Positions 24,314 through 32,111 of a stretch of 38,260 nucleotides of DNA are shown here, piece by piece (within the stretch, counting starts at the first letter, position 1; every line of letters begins with the position of its first letter). The notes beneath the pieces were generated by a model, which was given only the letters and a program-made list of their open reading frames with translations, was not told the DNA's origin and did not search any database. Origin of the DNA: JBOGEN01 sp050743265 (GTDB taxonomy: Bacteria; Actinomycetota; Actinomycetes; JBOGEN01); NCBI GenBank assembly GCA_050743265.1, contig JBOGEN010000134.1, positions 1 to 38,260 on the forward strand. Reading direction: 5' to 3'. A program made the translations under genes and the position numbers.

Positions 24314-25681
24314 TCAGCGGGTGGCGAGGAAGCCCAGCAGGTCCTGCCGGGTGAGCACGCCGGTCGGGCGTCCGTCCTCGAGCACCACCGTGGCGTCGGC
24401 GCCCTCCAGGGCCTTGATCGCCGCCTCGACCGGCTCCCCCGCCCCCACCAGCGGCAGGGCTGCGGACATGTGCCGTTCCAGCGGGTCGGCGAGCTTCGCC
24501 GTGCCGGTGAACAGCGCGTCGAGCAGGTGACGCTCGACCACGGAGCCGACCACCTCGGCCGCCATCACCGGCGGCTCCTGCTTCACCACGGGCATCTGCG
24601 AGACGCCGTACTCGCGGAGGATGTCGATGGCCTCCCGCACGGTCTCGTTCGGGTGCATGTGGACGAGGCCGGGCAGCAGGGCGGCCTTGCTGTGCAGGAC
24701 GTCGCCGACGGTGGCGTCGCCGCTGGTGGCGAGGAAGCCGTAGTCGGCCATCCAGTCGTCGCTGAAGACCTTGGTGAGGTAGCCGCGGCCCCCGTCGGGG
24801 AGCAGCACGACGATGACGGCCGAGCCGTCGACCCGCGCGGCGAGCGACACCGCGGCAGCCACCGCCATGCCGCAGGACCCCCCGACGAGCATCGCCTCCT
24901 CGCGAGCGAGCCGGCGGGTCATGAGGAAAGAGTCCTTGTCGGACACCTCGATGATCTCGTCGCAGATGTCCCTGTCGTACGTCACCGGCCAGAAGTCCTC
25001 GCCGACGCCCTCGACGAGGTACGGCCGTCCGGTGCCCCCGGAGTAGACGGACCCGGCAGGGTCGGCGCCCACGACGGCGACCCGCCCGCCGGAGACCTCC
25101 TTGAGGTAGCGGCCGGCGCCGCTGATCGTGCCCCCGGTGCCGATCCCCGCGACGAAGTGGGTGACCCGCCCCTCGGTCTGCTGCCAGATCTCCGGCCCCG
25201 TCGTCTCGTAGTGCGAGCGCGGGTTGTTCGGGTTGGCGTACTGGTCGGGCTTCCAGGCCCCCGGGATCTCGCCAGCCAGCTGGTCCGAGACCGAGTAGTA
25301 CGAGCGCGGGTCCCCCGGGTCGACCGCGGTCGGGCACACCTGGACCCGGGCCCCGTACGCCCGCAGGACGTTGATCTTGTCCTCGGACACCTTGTCCGGG
25401 CAGACGAACACGCACGCGTACCCCCGGGACTGCGCGACCATCGCCAGGCCCACCCCGGTGTTGCCGGACGTCGGCTCCACGATCGTGCCCCCGGGCCTGA
25501 GCAGGCCCTCCTGTTCGGCAGCCTCGACCATGCGCAGCGCGATGCGGTCCTTCACGGACCCGCCCGGGTTGAAGTACTCGACCTTGGCCAGCACACTCGG
25601 GCGTACCCCGCGCGTCACGGAGGACAGCCGTACGAGGGGAGTGTCGCCCACCAGGTCGATCAGCGAGTCGTAGACCTTCAC
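24314..25681 (-). CDS. cbs: cystathionine beta-synthase
   Basis: A 455-residue PLP enzyme with an appended CBS-domain pair. The catalytic domain (1-325) has the PLP lysine Lys44 in GGSVKDRIALR and the phosphate/substrate loop TSGNTGVGLA (71-80). The C-terminal 120 residues (335-455) are two CBS motifs ending in VLTRQDLLGFLATR. It condenses serine (or O-acetylserine) with homocysteine to cystathionine; the haem-binding N-terminus of the animal enzyme is absent. The GTG at 25681 is 6 bases from a TACAGT -10 element, so the mRNA may be leaderless. It is divergent from the MBL hydrolase gene. With the nearby metB-type gene it supplies transsulfuration. Confidence 0.94.
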   Translation of the reverse strand: MKVYDSLIDLVGDTPLVRLSSVTRGVRPSVLAKVEYFNPGGSVKDRIALRMVEAAEQEGLLRPGGTIVEPTSGNTGVGLAMVAQSRGYACVFVCPDKVSEDKINVLRAYGARVQVCPTAVDPGDPRSYYSVSDQLAGEIPGAWKPDQYANPNNPRSHYETTGPEIWQQTEGRVTHFVAGIGTGGTISGAGRYLKEVSGGRVAVVGADPAGSVYSGGTGRPYLVEGVGEDFWPVTYDRDICDEIIEVSDKDSFLMTRRLAREEAMLVGGSCGMAVAAAVSLAARVDGSAVIVVLLPDGGRGYLTKVFSDDWMADYGFLATSGDATVGDVLHSKAALLPGLVHMHPNETVREAIDILREYGVSQMPVVKQEPPVMAAEVVGSVVERHLLDALFTGTAKLADPLERHMSAALPLVGAGEPVEAAIKALEGADATVVLEDGRPTGVLTRQDLLGFLATR

Positions 25682-25687
25682 GTGCTC

Positions 25688-25693
25688 ACTGTA
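25688..25693 (-). promoter_or_regulatory. -10 element for leaderless cbs
   Basis: On the minus strand TACAGT is followed by 6 bases and then the cbs GTG, placing the transcription start on the start codon. No Shine-Dalgarno is seen. Confidence 0.4.
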
Positions 25694-25702
25694 TGACCAC
25701 GG

Positions 25703-25708
25703 TAGATT
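25703..25708 (+). promoter_or_regulatory. -10 element for the MBL-SGNH operon
   Basis: TAGATT on the plus strand, 37 bases before the MBL GTG. It lies only 9 bases from the divergent cbs -10, so the two promoters overlap and may compete. Confidence 0.35.
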
Positions 25709-25745
25709 GCGAGACCCAGCTCGCGGATCCTCGGAGGTGACGACC

Positions 25746-26468
25746 GTGCCCGCAGCCCCGGCCGTCGAGCTGGCGCCCGGCGTGTACCGCATCCCTACGG
25801 CGCCGGCCGACACCATCAACTCGTTCGCGTTCCGGGACGAGGACGGGCAGGTCACGCTGGTCGACTGTGGCCTCAAGCGTGCACCGCGCCGCATCGTCGC
25901 CGGGCTCGCGGCGATGGGTACCGACCCCTCCGAGGTCACCCGCATCGTCATGACCCACGCGCACGGCGACCACGCGGGTGGGCTGGCCGCCCTGCGTGCC
26001 CGGACGGGTGCCGAGGTGGCCGCGCACGAGCGGGACGCGCCGTACCTGCGCCAGGGACGCCCACCGGCCCGCGACCCGCATGTCCGCGGTGGCCGGCTGT
26101 TCACCCGCCTTCCCGGTGGAGGGTTCGACCCGACCGAGGTGACCCAGGAGTTCACCGACGGCGAGGTGATCAAGGCCGCGGGCGGGCTGCGCGTCGTGCA
26201 CACGCCCGGCCACACCCCCGGGCACGTCTCGCTGCTTCACGAGCCCACCGGTGTCCTCATCACCGGGGACGCCATCTTCAACGTGCGCGGAGTGCGGTGG
26301 CCGCCGTCCATGATGTGCACCGACTTCACGCTCACCCGCCAGACCGCCGACCGACTGGCGGACCTCACGTACGACGTGGCGGCGTTCACCCACGGCCCGG
26401 AGGTGCGGCACGCGGCCCGGGAGACCGTCCGATCCTTCCTCCGGGCTGCCGGCCAGGGGCCTGAGTGA
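25746..26468 (+). CDS. metallo-beta-lactamase-fold hydrolase
   Basis: A 240-residue MBL-fold protein. The metal motif HxHxDH is complete: His71, His73, Asp75, His76 in THAHGDHAGG. Further ligands follow in TPGHTPGHVS and the Asp of LITGDAIFN. The class includes glyoxalase II-like thioester hydrolases and many uncharacterised enzymes; the missing C-terminal glyoxalase domain argues against a true glyoxalase II. I chose the GTG at 25746 because GGAGG sits 8 bases before it; GTG 25737 overlaps that box. The stop overlaps the next start (GTGA, 26465-26468), so it is co-translated with the SGNH hydrolase. The substrate is unknown. Confidence 0.85.
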   Translation: MPAAPAVELAPGVYRIPTAPADTINSFAFRDEDGQVTLVDCGLKRAPRRIVAGLAAMGTDPSEVTRIVMTHAHGDHAGGLAALRARTGAEVAAHERDAPYLRQGRPPARDPHVRGGRLFTRLPGGGFDPTEVTQEFTDGEVIKAAGGLRVVHTPGHTPGHVSLLHEPTGVLITGDAIFNVRGVRWPPSMMCTDFTLTRQTADRLADLTYDVAAFTHGPEVRHAARETVRSFLRAAGQGPE

Positions 26469-27466
26469 GCCGAGCGCGTACGGCTCGACGGATCGCGACA
26501 GCAGCGGCGTACGGGGGTGGCGGGCTCAGCGCGCTCGGAGGGGCGGTGACCGCGCTGCTCGTCGCCGAGGCGAAGCTCGCCCGGCGCTGGGTGGGTGAGC
26601 CGGTCGGCTCGCCCCCGGTCACCGACGGCCTGTACGGCCACGGCGACGGCGCCCCGCTGAGCCTGGCGATGCTCGGCGACTCGTCCGCCGCCGGCCTGGG
26701 GGTGGACGACCCGCACCGCACCCCGGGCGTACGCCTCGCCGCCGGGCTCGGGGAGGCGACCGGGCGGCCCGTCCGGCTCACCAGCGTCGCGGTCGTCGGA
26801 GCCCGCTCGGACGACCTGGACGCGCAGGTGACCCGGGCCCTCGTGGCGAGGCCTGACGTGGCCGTGGTGATGATCGGCGCCAACGATGTGACGCACCGGG
26901 TACGCCCGTCCACCTCGGTGCGCTACCTCGACCATGCCGTGCGGCGACTGCGGGCGGCCGGCGCGCAGGTCGTGGTCGGCACCTGCCCCGACCTCGGCAC
27001 GGTCGAGCCCATCGCGCAGCCGCTGCGCCTCGTCGCCCGCCGCTGGAGCCGCCAGCTCGCCGCCGCGCAGACCATCGCCGTGGTCGAGGCGGGCGGACGG
27101 TCGGTGTCGCTGGGCGACGTGCTTGGCCCCGAGTTCGCCGCGGAGCCGCGGCTCATGTTCGGCCCCGACCGCTTCCACCCGTCGGCGGACGGGTACGCGA
27201 GCTGCGCCGCCGTGCTCCTGCCGTCCGCCTGCGCGGCGCTCGGCATCCCGCGGGACGAGGAGGCCGAGCCCGAGCCGTTCCGTGGCGAGGGCGTCCTGCC
27301 CGTGGCGATGGCGGCGGTCGAGGCGGCTGACGAGGCAGGCACCGAGGTCGCCGCCACGCAGGTCGCCGGGCGGGACCGCGGCCCGCGCGGACGCTGGGCC
27401 CTGCTGCGTCACCGCCGGCGCCGTCCCCTGCCCGAGGCGGAGACGATCGAGGGACCGGCGTCCTGA
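26465..27466 (+). CDS. SGNH/GDSL hydrolase, membrane-anchored or exported
   Basis: A 333-residue SGNH hydrolase. An N-terminal basic stretch and hydrophobic segment (about 11-37) suggest a signal anchor. The nucleophile is Ser73 in LGDSSAAGLG, the block III motif is GANDVTH, and the Asp-His pair is D235/H238 in DRFHPSADGY. The C-terminal 70 residues are charged and probably disordered. Such proteins act as lipases, esterases or acyl transferases at the envelope. The start overlaps the MBL stop by four bases. A similar gene next to cbs is conserved in mycobacteria and streptomycetes (from memory), so this is core gene order. The natural substrate is unknown. Confidence 0.88.
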   Translation: MSRARTARRIATAAAYGGGGLSALGGAVTALLVAEAKLARRWVGEPVGSPPVTDGLYGHGDGAPLSLAMLGDSSAAGLGVDDPHRTPGVRLAAGLGEATGRPVRLTSVAVVGARSDDLDAQVTRALVARPDVAVVMIGANDVTHRVRPSTSVRYLDHAVRRLRAAGAQVVVGTCPDLGTVEPIAQPLRLVARRWSRQLAAAQTIAVVEAGGRSVSLGDVLGPEFAAEPRLMFGPDRFHPSADGYASCAAVLLPSACAALGIPRDEEAEPEPFRGEGVLPVAMAAVEAADEAGTEVAATQVAGRDRGPRGRWALLRHRRRRPLPEAETIEGPAS

Positions 27467-27531
27467 CGGCCGACGCGCTCCGACCGACGACGGGACGGAC
27501 CGACGACGCGACGGGCCTCCGGACAGCCGAA

Positions 27532-27562
27532 GGGGAGCCGGCCCTCGACGAGCCGACTCCCC
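27532..27562. terminator. hairpin between SGNH and LPXTG genes
   Basis: GGGGAG-c-CGGC, a 9-base loop, then GCCG-a-CTCCCC. The stem has 10 pairs and one C/A mismatch, and lies between two convergent genes. Confidence 0.5.
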
Positions 27563-27579
27563 CACGACGGACGGTCGTG

Positions 27580-28311
27580 CTAGTGCCCGACCTTGCCTGA
27601 CCGGCGCCGCGCGAGCAGCGTCAGCCCGACACCGGCCGCGACGAGCGCGGCGGCGAGGGGCAGGAGGACGCTGGTCGCCCCGGTGTCCGGCAGGGCGGAA
27701 CCCTGCTGCGACTCGGGTGCGGACGCGCCGCCCGAGCCGGAGCCTGGCGTGTCACCGGGCTGCTCCCCCGGACCGCCGCCCGAACCAGGAGGTTGCTCAC
27801 CCGGAGGCTCCTCGCCCGGAGGCTCCTCGGGAGGCGGCGTCTCGCCGGCCTTGCATCCCGTGTGCGCCGGGTTCGTCTTGCCGACCCCGCTGTTGCGGTC
27901 GCACTCGTACCCGGCGTTGCCGTCGGTGCCGTCCGGCTGCTGACCGGGCGGGTTCTTGTTGTCCGCCTTGCCCACGCACCCGGCGCAGGGGCGGCCCGTG
28001 GCCTTCCCGTCGCCGTTGCCGTTGCCCGACGGCGAGCCGTCGCGCGTCGAGTCGTACGAGCCGTGGGTGTTGGCGCCGTTGTCGGTGAAGTCCGAGTTCG
28101 ACCCCGGCTGCGGCTCGGTCGGGTCGCCGGACGACTTGGGACTGTCGTCGGGCTGGCCTTGCGTGGCAGCGGTCTGCTGGACGCCGGCCTGTGCCTGCGC
28201 CCACGCCGATCCGGCCGGCATCAACCCGCAGAGCAGCAGCGCCACTGAGACGGCGGCTGCTCTGGGGAGGACACGCCCGGCCCTCGACGTGCCCGTTCTG
28301 GTACCTGTCAT
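27580..28311 (-). CDS. LPXTG-type cell-wall protein with a four-cysteine domain
   Basis: A 243-residue secreted protein. It has a signal peptide (1 to about 38, cleavage near AWA-QA), then an acidic linker, then a compact Asn/Gly/Asp-rich domain (77-153) with Cys109, Cys112, Cys137 and Cys153 and the strings STRDGSPSGNGNG, PCAGCVGKADNKN and YECDRNSGVGKTNPAHTGC. A Pro/Glu repeat (159-176, PPGE units) forms a wall-spanning stalk, followed by the sorting signal LPDTG (207-211), a membrane helix and a basic tail, so sortase anchoring is expected. I recall similar Cys domains in other actinobacterial wall proteins without an assigned function. The ATG at 28311 has AGGGGG upstream; an earlier in-frame start would bury the signal peptide. 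Confidence 0.85.
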   Translation of the reverse strand: MTGTRTGTSRAGRVLPRAAAVSVALLLCGLMPAGSAWAQAQAGVQQTAATQGQPDDSPKSSGDPTEPQPGSNSDFTDNGANTHGSYDSTRDGSPSGNGNGDGKATGRPCAGCVGKADNKNPPGQQPDGTDGNAGYECDRNSGVGKTNPAHTGCKAGETPPPEEPPGEEPPGEQPPGSGGGPGEQPGDTPGSGSGGASAPESQQGSALPDTGATSVLLPLAAALVAAGVGLTLLARRRSGKVGH

Positions 28312-28444
28312 CCGCTCGAACCCCCTTGTCCGGTCTTGTCCGAGGCGGGAAGCATAGGGGTACCCGTGGCGGACGGGCGCGACCGACCAGGCCCGTCTCA
28401 TGGGCTGGGACGCCCGCGATGCGGGAGCCGGCGGGTAGCCGCGC

Positions 28445-28450
28445 TAGCGT
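28445..28450 (+). promoter_or_regulatory. -10 element candidate for the thiolase gene
   Basis: TAGCGT, 81 bases before the ATG, in the 220-base region between the divergent LPXTG and thiolase genes. The remainder of that region shows no gene. Confidence 0.3.
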
Positions 28451-28531
28451 CGGGGCAGAGCACGACGCCGTTCCCCGGCAGCACACGCCGAGGCAGCACA
28501 CCGCACGGCACGACTCGCGAGGAGAGCTCAC

Positions 28532-29755
28532 ATGCCCGAGGCAGTCATCGTCGCCACCGCACGCTCCCCGATCGGTCGGGCCGTCAAGGGCTCACTCAAG
28601 GACGTCCGCCCGGACGACCTCACGGCGCAGGTGGTCCGCGCCGTGCTCGACAAGGTGCCCGGGCTCGACCCGGCCGAGCTCGACGACCTCATGGTCGGCT
28701 GCGCCGAGCCCGAGGGCGAGCAGGGGCTGAACATGGCCCGGCGGGTGGCGATCATGCTCGGCCTCGACGGGCTGCCGGGTACGACGGTCAACCGGTTCTG
28801 CGCCTCGTCCGTCCAGACCACCCGGATGGCCTTCCACGCCATCAAGGCCGGGGAGGGCGACGCCTTCGTCTCCGCAGGGGTCGAGTGCGTCTCCCGGTAC
28901 CCGGCCTTAACCGGCGCGGGCGCGGGCTCGGAGCAGTTCCACAACACCGCGTTCGACGAGGCCAAGGACCGCACGGTGCGGTACGCGAAGACGAACGACG
29001 CGTGGCACGACCCGCGCGAGGACGGGCTCATGCCCGACGTCTACATCGCGATGGGCCAGACCGCGGAGAACCTCGCCACGTCCCGCGGCATCACCCGGGC
29101 CGAGCAGGACGAGTTCGGCGTCCGCTCGCAGAACAACGCGGAGAAGGCGCTGGCGGACGGTTTCTTCGACCGCGAGATCACGCCGGTGACGCTGCCGGAC
29201 GGGTCCGTGGTCACGAAGGACGACGGCATCAGGGCCGGGACGACCCTCGAGAAGGTGGGCGGGCTCAACCCGGTGTTCCGCGAGAACGGCACCGTCACCG
29301 CGGGCAACTGCTGCCCGTTGAACGACGGTGCGGCCGCGGTCGTGGTGATGAGCGACGAGAAGGCCCGCGCGCTCGGGCTCACGCCGTTGGCCCGGGTGGT
29401 CTCGACAGGTGTCTCGGCCCTGTCCCCGGAGATCATGGGCCTCGGCCCGGTGGAGGCGTCACGCCGGGCGCTCGCGAACGCCGGCATGAGCATCGGCGAC
29501 ATCGACCTCGTGGAGATCAACGAGGCGTTCGCCGCGCAGGTCATCCCGTCGTACCAGGACCTGGGCATCGACCTGGACAGGCTCAACGTTCACGGCGGCG
29601 CGATCGCGCTCGGCCACCCCTTCGGCATGACCGGCGCGCGGATCACGACAACTCTGCTCAACGGGCTGCAGACCCGGGAGGTGACCCTCGGCCTCGAGAC
29701 CATGTGCGTGGGCGGCGGCCAGGGCATGGCGATGGTCCTGGAACGGCTGGGCTGA
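28532..29755 (+). CDS. thiolase (acetyl-CoA C-acyltransferase)
   Basis: A 407-residue thiolase with a full catalytic set: Cys90 in NRFCASS, His362 in GHPFGMTGAR and Cys392 in MCVGGGQG. It cleaves 3-ketoacyl-CoA to acetyl-CoA and a shortened acyl-CoA, or runs the reverse condensation. FadA-type (degradative) is likely, by similarity to thiolases next to cbs in other actinobacteria. The ATG at 28532 follows a strong GAGGAGAG box. Leu126 is encoded by TTA (28907-28909), the only in-frame TTA I noticed in the window; in streptomycetes such codons make a gene depend on the rare tRNA-Leu(UAA). It is monocistronic as far as can be seen. Confidence 0.94.
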   Translation: MPEAVIVATARSPIGRAVKGSLKDVRPDDLTAQVVRAVLDKVPGLDPAELDDLMVGCAEPEGEQGLNMARRVAIMLGLDGLPGTTVNRFCASSVQTTRMAFHAIKAGEGDAFVSAGVECVSRYPALTGAGAGSEQFHNTAFDEAKDRTVRYAKTNDAWHDPREDGLMPDVYIAMGQTAENLATSRGITRAEQDEFGVRSQNNAEKALADGFFDREITPVTLPDGSVVTKDDGIRAGTTLEKVGGLNPVFRENGTVTAGNCCPLNDGAAAVVVMSDEKARALGLTPLARVVSTGVSALSPEIMGLGPVEASRRALANAGMSIGDIDLVEINEAFAAQVIPSYQDLGIDLDRLNVHGGAIALGHPFGMTGARITTTLLNGLQTREVTLGLETMCVGGGQGMAMVLERLG

Positions 29756-29757
29756 TC

Positions 29758-29779
29758 GAGAGGGCCGGCCGAGCCTCTC
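29758..29779. terminator. hairpin after thiolase
   Basis: GAGAGG and CCTCTC form a 6-bp stem around a GC-rich loop directly after the thiolase stop, overlapping the stop of the convergent small gene. Confidence 0.4.
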
Positions 29780-30200
29780 AGTCGATCGCCAGCCGGAGCG
29801 TCCTCAGCTCCGCGAGGGCGTCGGCAACGGCCTCGGACACGGGGCTGCGGCCTGCCCGCGTCCAGACCTCGGCCTCAGGGGGCGTACCGGCCACGGCGGC
29901 GACCGCGTCGTGACCGGTCACGGCCACCTGGTCGCCGATGGAAGCATCCGACAGCCGGGGGACCTCGCGCCAGCGAGGGGCGGACGGGTCGTTCCGGTCC
30001 TCGACGCCGTGGGCGAGGTCGGCCAGCACCTGGGCGGCGCGGTGGCCAGCGTCCCCCCGGGTGCCGTACGGGTGGAGATCTTGGGCGAGGCGCGGCAGCC
30101 CGAGGCCGCGCAGCCGCTGCGAGAGGCGGGCCACGTCCGCGGCCAGTCGGTCCCGCTGGGCGGGCAGATCGGCCGCTTCCGGCCACGCTCCTGGCGACAC
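29778..30200 (-). CDS. small conserved hypothetical protein
   Basis: A 140-residue soluble protein without a recognised domain. The N-terminal half is helical (QRDRLAADVARLSQRLRGL); the middle holds the phrase VPRLSDASIGDQVAVTGHD, and the end is a short helix rich in Ala/Leu. No cysteine, signal peptide or membrane segment is visible. The GTG at 30198-30200 has no clear Shine-Dalgarno. The same phrase occurs in small proteins of other actinobacteria as far as I recall, so the gene is probably real, but I assign no function. It is convergent with the thiolase gene and divergent from the DUF4287 gene. Confidence 0.65.
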   Translation of the reverse strand: MSPGAWPEAADLPAQRDRLAADVARLSQRLRGLGLPRLAQDLHPYGTRGDAGHRAAQVLADLAHGVEDRNDPSAPRWREVPRLSDASIGDQVAVTGHDAVAAVAGTPPEAEVWTRAGRSPVSEAVADALAELRTLRLAID

Positions 30201-30296
30201 GCCGGGAGGCTACGGCACGCGGTCAGTTCGGGTCTTGTGTGGCCTGCCGGACTCGGGCACCCTCAGGGAACGGACCGTACGACCCGGGAGGCGCAC

Positions 30297-30524
30297 ATGG
30301 CCCTGCACCACTCTGAGGAGACGCATCAGAACCTCGTCGCGCGAATCCCCTCCGTGACCGGCCGTGATCTCCCCCAGTGGTTCAGGGAACTGGACGACGG
30401 TCCCGCGTTCCTGCGCTTCGAGGAGCGGGTGAACTGGCTCCGCAGCGAGCACGACATCTCGCACGGGTACGCCACTGCGATCATCCACGAACACGACCTC
30501 AAGCGGGCTGCCCGCCGCTCCTGA
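30297..30524 (+). CDS. DUF4287-type small protein
   Basis: A 75-residue protein matching the short DUF4287 pattern: HHSEETHQNLVARIPSVTGR, then an acidic FLRFEERVNWLR helix and HGYATAIIHEHDLKRAARR. Members occur widely in actinobacteria as stand-alone proteins or as part of DUF5655 proteins; function is unknown. The ATG at 30297 is preceded by GGGAGG at 5-6 bases. It lies 9 bases before the PPOX gene, so the two probably share a transcript. Confidence 0.8.
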   Translation: MALHHSEETHQNLVARIPSVTGRDLPQWFRELDDGPAFLRFEERVNWLRSEHDISHGYATAIIHEHDLKRAARRS

Positions 30525-30533
30525 CCCCCTCTG

Positions 30534-30944
30534 GTGACGCCGGTCGAGGCCCTCGCGTTCCTGGCCGAGAACCCCCGCGCCGTCCTGGCGACCCACCGTG
30601 CCGACGGCATGCCCCAGATGTCCCCCGTCCTCGCCACATCGGACGCCGAGGGCCGCGTACTCGTCAGCTCGCGCGAGACCGCCGTCAAGGTCAAGAACCT
30701 GCGCCGTGACCCGCGGGTCTCGATGGTGGTGCTCAACGAGGGCTTCTTCGGAGGCTGGGCACAGGTCGAGGGCACAGCCGAGATCGTCTCGCTCCCGGCG
30801 GCGATGCCCGTCCTGATCGACTACTACCGCCGCTTGTCCGGCGAGCATCCTGACTGGGACGAGTACCGGGCTGACATGGCAACCCAGCGCCGGGTCGTGA
30901 TCCGGTTCGCGGTGACGCGCGCTGGGCCGACGGTGTCGGGGTAG
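30534..30944 (+). CDS. PPOX-class F420-dependent oxidoreductase (TIGR03618-like)
   Basis: A 136-residue split-barrel flavin/deazaflavin-binding protein. The pattern FLAENPRAVLATHRADGMPQ, RVLVSSRETAVKVKNLRRDP and the C-terminal FAVTRAGPTVSG matches the small PPOX-class proteins of actinobacteria, many of which use F420 rather than FMN. The family reduces a range of enones, quinones or other substrates with F420H2; the physiological substrate is unknown. The GTG at 30534 lies 9 bases after the DUF4287 stop. Length is normal and the protein is cytoplasmic. The cofactor (F420 versus FMN) is inferred from the subfamily pattern. Confidence 0.85.
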   Translation: MTPVEALAFLAENPRAVLATHRADGMPQMSPVLATSDAEGRVLVSSRETAVKVKNLRRDPRVSMVVLNEGFFGGWAQVEGTAEIVSLPAAMPVLIDYYRRLSGEHPDWDEYRADMATQRRVVIRFAVTRAGPTVSG

Positions 30945-30992
30945 CCCCCGGTCCCGCGGGCTCCGCCGACCGAGGAGGGCGAGGCAACGCGA

Positions 30993-31033
30993 CGAGGGGC
31001 CGCCACCCCGGTCAGCCGGGTGGCGGCCCCTCG
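30993..31033. terminator. strong bidirectional terminator
   Basis: A perfect 16-bp stem (30993-31008 with 31018-31033), extended by two further pairs across one bulge, sits between the convergent PPOX and Bax-inhibitor genes. It is the strongest simple hairpin in the window. Confidence 0.75.
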
Positions 31034-31056
31034 TGCGGACGAGACGGATGCGGTGG

Positions 31057-31842
31057 CTACTCGCCTCTCAACACCGCGATGAGGCGGAGCATCTCCAGGT
31101 AGAGCCAGACAAGCGTGACCGTGAGGCCGAACGCGGCCAGCCAGGACTCCTTCTCCGGAGCACCTGCCTTGATCCCCTCCTCGACGAGGTGGAAGTCGAG
31201 GGCGAGGAAGAGGCTGGCGAGCACGACACCCGCGGCACCGAACAGCAGCGGCAGGATGCCGGAGTCACCGCGCAGGCCGAGGCCGCCGTCCACGAAGAAG
31301 CTGGCGACCAGGTTGATGACGGCCAGGCCGAGGAAGCCGAGGGTGGCCCCGATGAGGATCTTGGTGAAGCGGGGGGTGACCCGGATCTTGCCGCTCTTGT
31401 AGGCGAAGAGCATGCCGGCGAACGCTGCCCCCGTGCCCAGAACAGCCTGGACCACGATGCCGGGGTACATGTCGTTGAACACGTGGCTGATCACGCCGAG
31501 GAACACGCCCTCGAGCGCGGCGTACGTGACGACGAGCCCAGGGTTGAGCACCCGCTTGAACGTGACGACCATCGCGACGCCGAACCCGGCCAGCGCGGCC
31601 ACGATCGCGACGCCGAAGCCGACGTTCAGGTACCAGGACAGGCCACCGACGCCGGCCACGATGGCCAGCAGGAGCCCGGTCCGCATGACGACGTCGTCGA
31701 TCGTCATGGGACGCGTGCCGGTGTACGCCGGCGCGTCGTACATCTCCTGGAGCTGCTCGGCTGGCGGGGCCTGACCGAAGGTCGCGTACCCGCCGCGGGT
31801 GAAGGCCCCGTCGCGGCTCAGGACCGGGTTGCTGCTCTGCAT
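31057..31842 (-). CDS. Bax inhibitor-1/YccA-family membrane protein
   Basis: A 261-residue integral membrane protein with a 65-residue cytoplasmic lead and about seven hydrophobic helices, the layout of the TMBIM/Bax-inhibitor-1 family. Markers are PMTIDDVVMRTGLLLAI, VFLGVISHVFN and the C-terminal LDFHLVEEGIKAG, which carries acidic residues of the type involved in pH-gated calcium leak in a bacterial homologue. In actinobacteria the gene is widespread but its role is unclear. I chose the ATG at 31842, which has GGAGGG 7 bases upstream; an earlier in-frame start has none. It is convergent with the PPOX gene. Confidence 0.9.
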   Translation of the reverse strand: MQSSNPVLSRDGAFTRGGYATFGQAPPAEQLQEMYDAPAYTGTRPMTIDDVVMRTGLLLAIVAGVGGLSWYLNVGFGVAIVAALAGFGVAMVVTFKRVLNPGLVVTYAALEGVFLGVISHVFNDMYPGIVVQAVLGTGAAFAGMLFAYKSGKIRVTPRFTKILIGATLGFLGLAVINLVASFFVDGGLGLRGDSGILPLLFGAAGVVLASLFLALDFHLVEEGIKAGAPEKESWLAAFGLTVTLVWLYLEMLRLIAVLRGE

Positions 31843-32111
31843 CTCATCCCTCCGTCGTGGCCCACCCCCATGCAGGGTGGGCGACAAGACTAACGATCGG
31901 CGCAAGGTCGGGTGTTCCGGCTTGGGAGGGGACTCACCCGTACGCCCGGTTCCGCGGCGGCCCGGACGTGCCCTGAACCTCCCCGCCTCGGTCGACAGAG
32001 CTGCCGCTCGCCGGAACCGGTACCGGTCCGGCCACCCGCTCGCTCACGGCACCGTCCGCTCCGGTTCGACGAGGTCGCACGGGATGCGATCCCGTAGCGT
32101 GCCGAATTGTG
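31843..32111. other. non-coding region between Bax-inhibitor gene and tRNA
   Basis: About 270 bases with no supported gene. It holds the Bax-inhibitor promoter, a 12-base perfect palindrome made of two ACCGGT units (32016-32027), and a hairpin near the tRNA. I see nothing else. Confidence 0.5.
32079..32095 (-). terminator. hairpin downstream of the tRNA
   Basis: ACGGGAT-gcg-ATCCCGT, a perfect 7-bp stem with a 3-base loop, 17 bases beyond the 3' end of the tRNA in its direction of transcription. It probably ends the tRNA transcript. Confidence 0.45.

Noticed and set aside
32016..32027. ACCGGTACCGGT palindrome as an operator
   Set aside because: It is a 12-base palindrome composed of common GC-rich hexamers, away from any start codon and without further copies; too little to support a site.
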